51,000 nucleotides of DNA from assembly GCA_963575745.1 (NCBI GenBank), contig CAUYUJ010005669.1, forward strand, positions 633,128 to 684,127, written 5' to 3'. Below, piece by piece: positions 14,986-25,252 of this stretch (the stretch's first letter is position 1; each line of letters opens with the position of its first letter). The notes beneath the pieces were generated by a model that had not been told where the DNA came from, made no database searches, and worked only from the letters and a program-made list of their open reading frames with translations. The position numbers and the translations under genes are program-made. This stretch comes from Prorocentrum cordatum. Lineage: Eukaryota; Sar; Dinophyceae; Prorocentrales; Prorocentraceae.

Positions 14986-15000
14986 TCTGGTGCGGAGAGG

Positions 15001-15352
<352 letters not shown>

Positions 15353-15364
15353 ACCCGAGGAGCG

Positions 15365-15900
15365 TCAGCGGCGGGCCTGCATGGCCGCCCGCTTCGCTTC
15401 CTTGGTCTCCTCATCCCCCCTGCGGAGGCGGTCAGCCTCCTCCGCCAACTGTTCAGGCGTGAGGCCGAACCGCGCCGCGCACTCAACCTCACTCCGCCGC
15501 TCACCCCACGACGACGGCGACCGCGACCCCCACCTCCCACCGCCCAAGAGGAGATCGGCCGAAGACGGGTGGCAAGCCACAGTGGGCATATCGCCCACCC
15601 CTTATATTGTGGGGCCCAATGTGGAAACATACCCTTTTCGTCGCGGTGCAACTGCCTCTTCAGGGCAACCGTGGGTGGGGCGCAGAGGCGGCTCAGGGAT
15701 TCAACCACCTCCCAACTGTAACCCCCGCACTTAGTGCACACCAGAACGGTCCCCTCACCAACGACACGCTCGCCGTCAGGCCCAAACGCCGTGGCTTTGC
15801 GCAGCGCATGACCGAGCATGTCGATGAGGGCGACCAAGTCATTATGCTGCGGATCGGGCAAGACAAACGGACGGGCCCCACTCCGAATCCTCGGCAAGGC
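15365..15900 (-). pseudogene. Cys-rich C-terminal tail of element 2 ORF2
   Basis: The tail encodes NDLVALIDMLGHALRKATAF, then VLVCTKCGGYSWEVVESLSR with a later LCAPP, and KRQLHRDEKGMFPHWAP. It switches frame near 15600 to a helical tail, LTPEQLAEEADRLRRG, that stops at 15365. The CxxCG...L...C...G..P layout resembles the tail of element 3 (CLSCGACLHQ...GFHP). The tail ends 15 bp before the (CT)n tract. Confidence 0.6.
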
Positions 15901-16079
15901 CAGCTGCTGGGGACGGGCTCGGCCCTTGCCGACCCCATCGGGCCCCGAGCGATCATCGCAGTCTCGCAGCTCTCTATCCGCTCCCCCCAGGCCTCGTGCT
16001 CACCAGCCCAGCGGGCAGCCTGACGAACTGCAGACTCCAGGACCCGAAGCTTCAGCGCGGCCTGCGTCGTCGGAGGGTG

Positions 16080-16600
16080 ACAACTGGCGCCGAGCCTGGC
16101 CAACATATCGGCCTCATCCGAGCCGCGCCTATGGAATGGGGTCGGAAGCATACGCTGGACACCGACCCGCGACGAATGAGCTCGGACTTTCACCGCAGGG
16201 GGAGACTCCCCGTCGTGGAAGTGGAAGAAGCGAGGCCACGCATGAGCACGACTACAAGCGGTACTGACCGCTAACCTGGGGGATCTTACCGCGCTCACAG
16301 TGGCTGCGCAGTCAACGTGATACGTCGCGGGCCCCGTCGCACATCCTAGGGCGGCCATATACATGGCATAGTCCTCCCCATCCTTGGTCGCCTGCCACGG
16401 GGCCATCTCCCACGGGGCGGCCCCATAGCAACCCGCGAAGAAAAAAAACGCTATCGCCCACCATGGCCAGCCCCCACCCAGCACGCGTGATCAGCGGATT
16501 GGATGGGTCGAGGGCCGAGCCGTCGGTGCACATGTTGCCTGAAAACCCACCATCCTCAGGGCGGTTGACCCAGAACACTCCAGTCTGGCTGCTGACCGGA
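16080..16600 (-). pseudogene. RNase H relic of element 2
   Basis: MCTDGSALDPSNPLITRAGW (TDGS motif) is followed, in another frame, by GEDYAMYMAAL (Glu), YHVDCAATV (Asp) and HRRGSDEADMLARLGA (final His/Asp motif). The catalytic motifs survive but the frame changes after the first one (near 16440), so the domain cannot be made from one frame. Confidence 0.7.
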
Positions 16601-16741
16601 AGGGGGGGGGGCAGCTCAGGGGCGATGGGGGAAGAGGCCAGCAGCGGCCCTGTCCAGGTCCTGGTTCCAGGCTTCGAGGTTAGCCATGCAGCGCATGAGG
16701 AGCTGACTACAGCATGTAGTACGCTGGGCCTGACTCGCATC

Positions 16742-16795
16742 ACATCGATACCGCCTGTGAAACAAGGTGCCAGGCGCAGCTCAACACTGCTTGCA
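16742..16795 (-). pseudogene. CX2CX8HX4C knuckle of element 2 with an in-frame TGA
   Basis: The minus strand reads C-K-Q-C-stop-AAPGTLF-H-RRYR-C. The spacing is identical to the knuckles of elements 1 and 3, but a TGA interrupts it directly after the second Cys. Confidence 0.65.
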
Positions 16796-17259
16796 CAGCG
16801 GTGAGCCCACATGCCCGTGCCTGTGCAATCTCTCTTGAGGCCAGCGGCACTGACAGACGCAACTCCTTAAAGACTCCTGGTTGTGAGGTTCCCAGGGCGC
16901 CGTCGTGCCGGCCGCGGCCTCCTTGGGCCCTTCCAGCAGACCCAGGAGAGGTTTCCACATGACGGGCCTGCACCAAGTCTGGGAACCCGAACGCGCCTGG
17001 AGAGCCACATTATCGGACCGACAACGAGAGGCACGCTGAGCCAGCCATCCAACCTGCACGGGGGCCAACGCCAGCAGGTCGATCGGCGTGCCCGTCTCCG
17101 AACGCGAAGACCGAGCATTCTCAGTGCGCCTACCGAGATCCCTGAGCGCTAACATAGAAAACGTGAGCCGGCGACCGAGCGGCCCCAAAATATATCTTCC
17201 GACGGGCGAGTCCCTCGAAGGCCGACTCAAGGACACGCTGCATGATGCTTGAACTGGGC

Positions 17260-18600
17260 CTACCCTCCCAGATGGCCTGGGCCCAGAAGAGGAGGACGTC
17301 CTTGTGATAGATGGCCCGGGGGTCCATCTTCTGGCCAGCCCTGGAAGAATAGAGGCGGGGGCCTACTGAGGCCGTCACCTTTGACAGGGCGTAACGAACC
17401 TACAGCTGCTACCCTGTGCGCGTGCAAACTGCTACCCTTGATGCCCGTGACGGAGGCCCCCCAGAGGGCGCAGGCTGGAGGGCCCGCGCGTTGATCTCCA
17501 TGGACCTGAGCGGGGCCCCGAAGCCGGCGAAGCCGCCAGCTGCGCTTCAGCCCCTGGCGAAGGCGAGCTGCAAGGGTTCCTGCGCGGCGAACTCGAGCAC
17601 AGGTCGCATCGGACCCAGGGTTCCTGGTCACTCTTTGCCACTTGAACCCTAGACGGCCCCAGGCCTCCTGGGGCTTTCCACAGAGGGATGGGGTGGGGGC
17701 CAGGAAGTCGGACTTACTGTCAGCCAGGACCAACTCCAGTTTTTCATAACCCTGGACCACGTTCTCGCCGACCGCCCCGAGCTCCTGGGCAATGTGCTTC
17801 TCGGTTCTTATATACTGGGCATGCACATCACCAACGACATTTCGAAGGTGCACCGCGGGGTGCTCTGCGTGCAACTGGCTAAGCAGACGGAAGAGCATGT
17901 CCTTCGCCAGCGTTGTCGCCGGCGAGCACCCCGCTAAGATGGTGCCGACAGCCTCAGAGATGTCACTGACACAATTTTGGAAGCTCCGCACTCTCGGCCC
18001 ACGGTGCAGCTGACAGGCCGCATAAGCCAAGCGCATGGGCATGGCCGTAGCAAAAAGACTATGCAATCAACTGCTTGCGAGAAACCCTCTCGTAAAACTT
18101 AGAGAAGTCAGTGGACAACGTGCCATTGGGGAAGGAGGAGGTGTCAGCCAAGTATACGTGCGCGTTGTGCTCCCACCCCACTCGCTCACACGTCTTACCT
18201 CTTACTCCCCAGAAACCTGGCAATGCATGTTCGGCTTCCTAAGACTTCGCTCAATCCTGACGGACCCTGGACCAGACTCTCATCAGGCAACATATCAACG
18301 CTATCGGTCGAAGCCCCATCGCCGTCTGCCTTCCCAGTAAAGATTATGATGCTCGGCCAATTCTCGGGTAGCTCAGGCTGATCTTCCCAGACGAGGAGGA
18401 TATCGACGACGCGAAGGAGGAACGAAACGTCAAGCAAGAGCCAGCTGCGAGGATTCACCCCGTCTACTCCGAAGCCGACGTCGTGGCGAAATCGTTTCAG
18501 CGCTTCCTTAAGTAAGCTGATCATCCGTGGGCACTGGTTAGGTCGCTCCCAAGGCAGCCCTCTGCCAGCCAGGGGAAATTGTGGATTTCTCGTCACTCCA
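17260..18600 (-). pseudogene. Reverse transcriptase relic of element 2
   Basis: Fingers: GFGVDGVNPRSWLLLDVSFL and PENWPSIIIFTGKADGDG (about 18490-18300). Motif A: TDFSKFYERVS (about 18110-18080). After a frame change comes motif B, GTILAGCSPATTLAKD (about 17950). Motif C is NVVGDV (about 17850), where YxDD is expected, so the first catalytic Asp is lost. The K-F-Y-E motif A links it to element 3. Frameshifts and stops occur between motifs. Confidence 0.75.
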
Positions 18601-19540
18601 GAACTGCTTCCAGTCCCTCAACAAGTGCTCCACCGCCCGATCCCCTTGCAGAGGGGGGCCGTCATCGCCGACGGGCTGGCGCAGGGGGGGCCTGGTCCTC
18701 GGCAGACTCGCGCGCTGCTTTCCCCCATTCGCCACGGCGTCGCGGGCCCAGGCCCGCCATTTCTGAAAACGAAGGCGGGCAGCTTCGCGAGCAACGCGCG
18801 CGGCCACTCGATCAATCTCTTCGACTGCCTGGTCGAACGGCGCGCCACCAAGCGCCGCTGCATCCAGCGGCCGAGGCGCATCTCCCACGGCTGCCAGATC
18901 GGACCCCAAGACCGACGTGTCCAGATTCAGTATCCCCTTGAAGTAGCCATCTAGGGAACTCCAAAAACGTTCGGATTCAGGATGCCCCCAGAGCCCCTGG
19001 ACCCTGTGGAAGATCGAATGCAGGCCCCTCCAGGCCCTGGCCTAGGGAGAAGTGCCCTCTTCCAAGCGCCGAGCCAGCAGCGTCTGGAGTTGGACCAGCT
19101 GTCTGCGAAAACCACCTGCCCTCCCACGGCATGGGTCGCCGGTTCCATCAACTAGGTCGAACCTACTGCGCAGTTCGTCCTCCACATGGCCTAACCATTC
19201 GCTCCGCGCGGATTCCAGGGGCCGGCCTGACACATCTGCTCCCGCGTCCCAGGTCCAAGCATGCTGGATAGGCCCCCTCACAAGGCCCACGGGCGGCTTT
19301 GTGGGGAGAGCTCCCCAGACCACCCGAACATTGACAGTGGTTCGGAGCGAGAGACCCCGAAGGGCGAGCTGGACAGGAGTGCGCGGTCCGCGCGGTGCAC
19401 AGCGCAGCGCGGACAGGTCGGCGACGCACGTCTCAAGCCCCCTCGAGAGCACGCAGGAGTCTAGACAGCGCGGCAGCCCACTCCCTCCTGCGAACGTAGC
19501 GGACGACGGGGCAGCCACGCTCGCTCCTAGAGGTTGGCTC
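18600..19540 (-). pseudogene. Endonuclease-RT linker relic of element 2
   Basis: Minus-strand pieces such as HVEDELRSRFDLVDG and GGFRRQLVQLQTLLARRLE (about 19220-19060), and later EIDRVAARVAREAARLRFQ and KWRAWARDAVANGGKQRAS (about 18820-18710), form the Arg/Trp-rich helical linker found between endonuclease and RT in LINEs. Frames change between pieces. Confidence 0.5.
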
Positions 19541-20100
19541 CAGCGAATGAGGCTCTGGCTGTCGGGCCCCATGTTGAATCTCCCCCGATGGTCCAGGGGC
19601 GCCCGCGCCCCTGCAAGTCGGCCCCAACGCTTTCCAGAAGCAACATATTATTCCCCCCAGCGCACTCAAGCTCCACATGGCCGTCAATGGTGACCCAGAT
19701 GATCCCCTACGGGACGACGGCGTCAATCTTGGGCGCCGAGATGCGACCTGCAGCGGAGCCCTTCAGCCCCATTTCCTTGAAGGTGAGGCCTCGACTCCTG
19801 ACATGATGGGCAGCGGCGGCCACGGTCCCAGCACTGGTAGACAGATCATGGTCTCCCGTTCTATTGGCTGGCGTGAATGCCCCGCGGAGGCCCCGCTGCG
19901 TGGGTCATCGTGGGGCCCTTGAAGCTTGGGCAGCTTCAAGACGGGTCTCCTGGGCCCCCCAGAACTGAACCATACGGGCCCCTTGGGCCAGCTGCCACTC
20001 GCGCACGCCATGGAAAGACGACCAGGAGTCAGGATTGACGGAGAGAAACCTCCATTCAACCCCTTTGCAGCCCCTAGCCTGGCGATCCCGACGCAGGCGG
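19540..20100 (-). pseudogene. AP-endonuclease relic of element 2
   Basis: WRFLSVNPDSWSSFHG (Asn motif, about 20060) is followed by VQFWGAQETRLEAAQAS (Glu motif, about 19950). In another frame comes GRPWTIGGDSTWGPTARASF (about 19600-19550), the GGDxN block with the Asn replaced by Thr. The order and spacing fit an AP endonuclease N-terminal to the RT. Confidence 0.65.
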
Positions 20101-20808
20101 GCCGCCTCGGGCTCAGCGGCGCGCGGCAGCCGGCTGGCGGCAGGCTGCCGCGGGGCGGGCGGCGCGGGCGGCTGCCGAGATGGCCCCCCCCCAGCGCCGC
20201 GCGCTGCACCACCAGCGTCATCATCGTGCCGAGAAGGAAGGTGGAGTACATGATGCTCGCCCAGGTGCTGGGCTGCTCCTCGGGACTGGTACCTCAAGCA
20301 CTGGTGGCTGCCCACGCATCGTAGGTGGCTGCGCTGCTGAACCCCCATGCCCAGAAAGCCGCTGCCGCTGGCCACTTAGACCACCCCCGCGTCGCTGCTG
20401 GCGGCGCTGCCGAACACGAAGTCCAGGAGGTCGCGCCCGCTGACTGGTCCTCGATGTCCGAGCCCTAGGGAGGCGTCCGCCACCCCCCCCCCGAACTCGG
20501 GGCAAGGCCACATCCACCCTCCTGAGGCCAAGATTGGAAAGTAGTAGTCTCCGCCCTGACCATGGTTGTAGTCGAAGGTGACGGGGTCAGGATCCCATGC
20601 GGAGGAATCTTCAGGTTGTAGGTGAAGCTGGCCGCCTCGAGGGTCATGGTCGCGCTCTGCACCATCCCATCCTCGAACTCCCGCTTCACGTTCGAAAGTG
20701 AGTGGCCACATCCTCCAAGCACTCGACGGAGTCGCTCGCAAAACCGAATGTCGATCGTCTGTGTGTGCGTGCGTGTGCGTTGCAGCGGCCATCGTCCTTG
20801 AGTGGCTG
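20101..20808 (-). other. Uninterpreted part of element 2 between ORF1 and endonuclease
   Basis: The minus strand has short open segments, for example FSNVKREFEDGMVQSATM near 20700, a hydrophobic MYSTFLLGTMMTLVV near 20250 and a Gly/Ala/Arg-rich part. Frames do not join up and no family is recognised. It could be the N-terminal extension of ORF2. Confidence 0.35.
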
Positions 20809-22028
20809 CTAAACCCGCGTTGGGGGGTCCTCGCCTCCGCCAGTCGCGCCCTTCTTGGCGCCCAGCTTGGCCTTCGCGGCCTGGGCGGTCGCGCTGGTGG
20901 CCATGGCCTTGGCCTTGGGCTTGGCCTTGGGCCCCGTGCCCCCCGCCGACTGGCCAGCCTCACCTGCAGGGGCTGCGGCCTCTGGCGCTGGGGCCCCACC
21001 GGCTGCTGCGGGGCCTCCGCTGGCGGCAGCAGCCGAGGCCTCAATGGCCGTGGTCCGCGCACTCTTCGCCGCCGGCCGCTTGGCCTGGGCCCCCCGCTCC
21101 TGCGTGACAGCCGTGGCCTTCGTGCGGAGGTCGCCGAACAAGGGGCCCGCAGCCTGCTTGAACTGCTCCTGGAGCTGTTCCTTCCGACGAGCAGCGCCCC
21201 TGCGGCCCTCGTCTCCCACGACGTCGCCCATGCTCCAAGCCAAAGAGCCCCCCGTCGTCCAGCTGGAACTCGGCGCCGCCCAAGATCTTGGACAAGTCCA
21301 GCTTCGGCGGCCCGCGTTCTTCAGGTTTTGGGTTGATGACGATCCTGCGCAAGTGGCGCACCGCTGACTGGTACTTGGCCCTGGCCTCATCCAAGGCTTT
21401 GGAGTCCGCCTCAACCTCGGCCCGGGCGTCCACGCGGAGCCGTTCCACGCGCTCGCATTTGGCAATGGACTGGCGGAGCTGCTCCTCGGCCTGCTCGCAC
21501 TTGGTCTTAGCCAGCTCGACGGAGACGCGGCTGCCCTGCTTGGCGCGGCGGTTCTCCTCGAGCTCGGCCCCTGTAGGAGTCCGTGGCCGACGTGTCCCCA
21601 GAGAGGGTGAGGAGCTCGACCAGCATCGTCAGCCGCTCTTTTTTGAGGCCCCCCTTGGCTCCAGCTTGTGCACTGTCCCTGCCGCCGAACACCTCAGGCC
21701 CCATGTCGAAGGAGACCCGAGGCGGCCGTCGCCCTCTGCTGCCACTGGGGGCCCTCTCGGCCGCAGAGCCCGCGGCTGGCTGCTGGTCGCCTGGCCGACT
21801 CCACGGGGGCTTAGGGCGCCCAGCCGGCGAGCGAGCACCGCGCTCAGGGCGAGGAGGACGAGCAGGCGGCTTATCAGCTGGCACCAGCGGCCCTTTGCAG
21901 CGCTTGCGCCACTCCCACCACGACTGGTTTTTGGCACAGCCACAGTTGTCGCATTTGACAAGAAAAGCGCCATCCATCTCTGAGGGATGGTACTGCGGCC
22001 CAAGTGGAATGTGCACAATCCATTGCAC
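20809..22028 (-). pseudogene. Gag-like ORF1 relic of element 2
   Basis: It begins MQWIVHIPLGPQYHPSEMDG, then VKCDNCGCAKNQSWWEWRKR, a possible zinc site CX2CXC...C. A Pro/Arg-rich part follows. A coiled coil continues in a second frame (ERLRVDARAEVEADSKALDE, about 21440) and then a third (RRKEQLQEQFKQAAGPLFGD, about 21190), ending in an Ala/Gly/Lys-rich tail at 20809. Both frame changes (about 21560 and 21220) are +1, so the gene is broken. Layout (Cys motif, coiled coil, basic Ala-rich tail) fits a LINE ORF1. Confidence 0.55.
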
Positions 22029-22107
22029 GCGCCCTGGCAGCGGCAGCCACCTGTGGGCGAGTGCTCGAAGCGTGCTGTCCTGGCCAGCTGCCTTGAGACA
22101 TGTGTTA

Positions 22108-22128
22108 CTTGAGCCGAAATGGCTACGG
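22108..22128 (-). other. Relic dinoflagellate spliced-leader sequence
   Basis: Read on the minus strand this is CCGTAGCCATTTC followed by GGCTCAAG. It matches 20 of 21 bases of the conserved dinoflagellate trans-spliced leader; the one change is T to C at the end of the TTTT run. It is followed after about 80 bases by the ORF1 start of element 2 in the same orientation. That is the arrangement expected if a trans-spliced mRNA was reverse-transcribed back into the genome. Confidence 0.85.
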
Positions 22129-22129
22129 G

Positions 22130-22400
22130 CCTCCTCCTCCTCCTCCTCCTCCTCCTCTCCCTCCTCCTCAACCTCCGCCTCCCCCTCTCTTCCTCCTCCT
22201 CCTCTTTCATCCTCCTCCTCCCCCTTCCTCCTCCTCCCCCCCCCCCCTCCTCCTCCTCCGCCTCCTCCTCCTCCTCCTCCTCTTCCTCCTCCTCCTCCTC
22301 GTCCTCCTCCTACTCCTCCTTCCTCCTCCTCTCCCCCCCCCCCTCCTCCTCCTCCCCCTCCCCCATCCTCCTCCTCCTGCTCCTCCTCCTCCTCCTCCTC
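22130..22400. repeat. (TCC)n-rich low-complexity tract between divergent elements
   Basis: Imperfect TCC/TTCC/CCC repeat, pyrimidine on the plus strand, between the 5' end of element 2 (minus) and the truncated 5' end of element 3 (plus). Poly-Ser, poly-Leu and poly-Pro frames across it are artefacts. Confidence 0.95.
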
Positions 22401-22990
22401 GCGAGATTCACGTCGGCCCCCGGCACCTCAGGCGGGGTGGCAGTGGTTTGCCGTTGCTTCTTAGGCCTGGCTGCTCCTTCGACTGGTTCCCAAGTTGCTG
22501 CGCATCGGGCCATTGCTGCTCGGGTGAACCTTCCTAGGCAGGACCCCTTCTTGGTCGCCAGTTGTTATCCACATGATTGCCAGGGCCTGTCGGGCCACAA
22601 CATGTTCATTCTCTACAAGATAGGAGGTCTGGTTTCGAGTTGTCTCAGGTCGTGCATCATCGGTGGCGACTTTACCATGCCACCAACGCTTCTAGGAGGT
22701 TATAATAAGTTTCTCGAGGATCTCGCTGCCCAGTCGATTGGCGCTGGGTTCGGCACTTGCACCTCTACTTCCACCGAGGGGAGGAAAACAACTACGACTA
22801 CTTCATTGTGTCCAGCGGGCTCTCCAAAGGCGTTCGGAACATCTATATTGACGCCCTGGCCCCCATTGCCCCCCCCCCCCCCCCCCCCCCACAGTGGTCT
22901 TAAGTTTCCACCCCCGCCTGTATCAGTTCAAGGCCTTCTCCTTTCGGAAACCCCCCCCTATTCCGCCCTCGGCCCCGATCGGCCCGCGCC
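22400..22990 (+). pseudogene. C-terminal half of AP endonuclease, element 3
   Basis: TSAPGTSGGVAVVCR (the SGGVA strand), FLVASCYPHDCQG, and SCIIGGDFTMPPTLL (GGDFN block with Asn to Thr) are in one frame. NNYDYFIVSSGLSKGVRN follows in another. A 22-base C run (22869-22890) then disrupts the end, and VLSFHPRLYQFKAFSFRKPP continues in a third frame. The catalytic N-terminal motifs are absent. Confidence 0.65.
22869..22890. repeat. Poly-C tract, 22 bases
   Basis: Uninterrupted run of C in the endonuclease relic of element 3. It coincides with a frame change and is a likely slippage or sequencing-error site. Confidence 0.95.
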
Positions 22991-23890
22991 CCGAGCCGCC
23001 CGATTGGTCTTCTGTGTCCGAGCTCGCAGATGAAATGTTGGAGCGCGCCAGGCCGGGGGGTAAACGGGCCCGCAAAGGATTAGCTAATATTTACCGCTCT
23101 TGGGCCAACCTTGCCGAGCGTGAGCTTGGCCCTCGTTGCAAGTTGAGCTGCCGAAATACGGGCGTAGGGGTGAGAATCCGCAGCTGTGGCGGGTGGACAT
23201 TCATAGGAAGGATAGTCGGCCTCACCGACATCCCCTCTTGTATGCTGCGAGGTGGCTGGCTCGCTCTTTCCGGGTCTGGGCGACTTCGCAGTGGCCTGGT
23301 CTGTCGGCGGCTTCCGACATGCAGCCCAATGCCGGGGCGTCCGGAGGTGCTTGGCCCGTGGAGCCTCCTGCTGCTGCCGACCTTTCCTCGTGGTCCCATG
23401 TCCTGCTTGGGCCGAGTAGGTTTTTGGTTGAGCAGTTGCGTCGGAGTGAGCACGCCCCCCTGTTCGGTTCTGTTCAGGGGGCTGTGCGTTCTGGCTGCTC
23501 ACAGGACCTCGCCGCATCTCTTCTTGAACGGTTGCTACTGTGCTCGACTTGGGGCCCAGTCGAGCCCGGCAGGAGGGGGGGCGGTCGTGGAAAGCTTGGC
23601 TCCAGAAGGTTTTGGACAAGGGGGGGCGCAATGCCCACCTTTGGACGAAGCCTGTTGAGGCGTGGCAACCCTCAACCACTCTTTCTGCTGATGGTCGGGC
23701 CATTGCCGACCCGCTCGCCTTGCTGCGGAGAGAAAGCGAGAAGTTTCGAGATCTCTGGCTGGCCGAAGATTCCAACGAGTGTTTTCCCGAGCCGTCGGAT
23801 TTCGTCCCCCTGGAGCCTCTCCCTCGGATCTCGGTTGAAGCTCGAGGACAGCCAGTCGGTCCTACGGCGCCAGGTCGGCTGCGTCGTTGG
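22990..23890 (+). pseudogene. Endonuclease-RT linker, element 3
   Basis: SELADEMLERARPGGKRARK (about 23020), then in another frame QLWRVDIHRKDSRPHRHPLL (about 23180), then RSWKAWLQKVLDKGGRNAHL and LLRRESEKFRDLW (about 23590-23760) in a third. It is an Arg/Trp-rich helical linker comparable to that of element 2. Confidence 0.55.
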
Positions 23891-24750
23891 ACGGGTTCCA
23901 CATGAAGCACTTCAGTTTCCTGTCGGACGGGGCCCTGAGTGCTTTCGCGACGCCTCTCATGGTTTGCGAAATCATGTCCTCGTTGCCTGTGCAGATTCGG
24001 CTCGTTATGCTGGCGATGATCCCGGGGGGCCTTGGTGGGCTGAGGCCGATTTGGATTTTCGCGGCCCCCCGCCGCATCCGGGGCAACGCGCGTCGGTCCG
24101 TGTCCTCGGCGTGGGAAGAGGCCCACCTCCAGTCCTTCTTCGCCGGGCACGGCTTCAAGAACGCGTCGGGCGTGGTCTGGCGCCGAGCCTCGGCCAGCGA
24201 GCAGGCCCATCCCTCCGGCCATGAGGCCGCCAGCCTGCTGTGGGACATGTGCAAGTTCTATGAGCTGATCGGCCTCGAATCGCTCTTGCAGAAGTGCATC
24301 GGTCGTGGATTCTCGGTTGTTGTCGCTAGGCTGCGCATTGGAACTTATCGATCAGCTCGATTTATCAATATTGCTGGTTTCCTAGCAGTGCCTTTCATAG
24401 GGGCCCTCCGTGGTGATATTGCAGGCTGCAATATGGCTACCAACTTCATGCGCACTTTTTACATGGAGGCTTTCTCGAGGATCCCACTTAGCCCTGCTGT
24501 TCAGCTCGACCTATATATCGACGACATGGGTCTGGCTGCTCGCGGGGCGCCTTCGCAGGTCCTGGAAGGTTTGAAATCTGGGGCGGTTGCAATGTATCGG
24601 GCCCTCTCCGTGGATTTAGGCTTCGCGATCTCTCCAGACAAGGCCGGCTTGATCGCTAGCTGCCCTCGACTCGGACGTCTCCTTGAGTGGCTTGGAAAGG
24701 TCTCGGGGAAAAGGCTTCACGGTTTCTGCCACCAATTTAGGCATCGATGA
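23887..24750 (+). CDS. Reverse transcriptase fingers-palm fragment, element 3 (287 aa frame)
   Basis: One intact frame covers the RT core: DGFHMKHFSFLSDGALSAF, MLAMIPGGLGGLRPIWIF (GG-RPI motif), motif A LLWDMCKFYELIGLESLL (24241-24264 for WDMCKFYE), motif B GALRGDIAGCNMATNF, motif C LDLYIDDMGL with YIDD at 24514-24525, then SPDKAGLIAS. All catalytic Asp are kept. Upstream and downstream parts are in other frames, so this is probably a fragment of a larger dead polyprotein rather than a stand-alone gene. Confidence 0.75.
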   Translation: MDGFHMKHFSFLSDGALSAFATPLMVCEIMSSLPVQIRLVMLAMIPGGLGGLRPIWIFAAPRRIRGNARRSVSSAWEEAHLQSFFAGHGFKNASGVVWRRASASEQAHPSGHEAASLLWDMCKFYELIGLESLLQKCIGRGFSVVVARLRIGTYRSARFINIAGFLAVPFIGALRGDIAGCNMATNFMRTFYMEAFSRIPLSPAVQLDLYIDDMGLAARGAPSQVLEGLKSGAVAMYRALSVDLGFAISPDKAGLIASCPRLGRLLEWLGKVSGKRLHGFCHQFRHR

Positions 24751-25237
24751 TACTGCTGGCCTACCGGTCCGAGTTCGTGGTGGAGCTGTCAAGCGTAAGA
24801 AGCGGACAGCTCACCTTCGTGCACGTGTTCGCCGTATTGTACGTCAGCGCAAGTTTCTGGGAGCGTCCGCTCGGCGTAACTTTGCGACTGGGCCCCTGCC
24901 GGGCATCACTTATTGGGCGGAAGTGCACGGGACCAGTGACAGGGAGTTGGAATTTCTCAGAGTGCAGGCGGGGAAATGCATGCGACCTTCAGCTGGAGGG
25001 AAGTCGCTTACTGCGACGTTGATCTGTGGCGACGATCCATGTTGGCATGCAGCTGTTGCTCCTATTGTGCGCTGGAGCACAGAAATATGGGCAGGTCAGC
25101 GCCATGCCTTTCTATATTATACTCCGCTCCCTGACTTGAGGAAAGCCTGGGCCACTACCTTCGAGCACCCCAACAGGCAACCTGCGAAATGGAGTGCGGT
25201 GTGCGGCCCTGTTGGGGCCCTGTTCCTTTCCGTTTAA
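24683..25237 (+). pseudogene. RT thumb/connection region, element 3
   Basis: In a new frame the RT continues: GGAVKRKKRTAHLRARVRRI, then GPLPGITYWAEVHGTSDREL and LRVQAGKCMRPSAGG, ending with TAA at 25235. This basic, helical part usually follows the palm in LINE RTs. Confidence 0.6.
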
Positions 25238-25252
25238 AGACTTGGGTGGACT

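Larger units (their letters stand above)
1..15000 (-). mobile_element. Element 1: giant non-LTR (LINE-type) retrotransposon, 3' end outside window
   Basis: On the minus strand this stretch reads as ORF1, a frame-shifted middle region and a giant ORF2 that carries AP endonuclease, reverse transcriptase, a zinc knuckle and RNase H in that order. That order defines an APE-type non-LTR retrotransposon. No long terminal repeats and no integrase are visible. ORF1 and ORF2 have no internal stops and the catalytic motifs of the endonuclease, RT and RNase H are present, so the element could be young or active. The middle region is less clean. The 3' end lies beyond the left edge. Its 5' side abuts a (CT)n tract and the 3' end of element 2, which runs the same way. 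At more than 15 kb it is far longer than typical LINEs (about 4-8 kb). Confidence 0.85.

Noticed and set aside
20698-21367. Plus-strand Ala/Gly-rich frames
   Set aside because: They oppose the coiled-coil and Ala-rich ORF1 relic of element 2, whose minus-strand reading is better supported.
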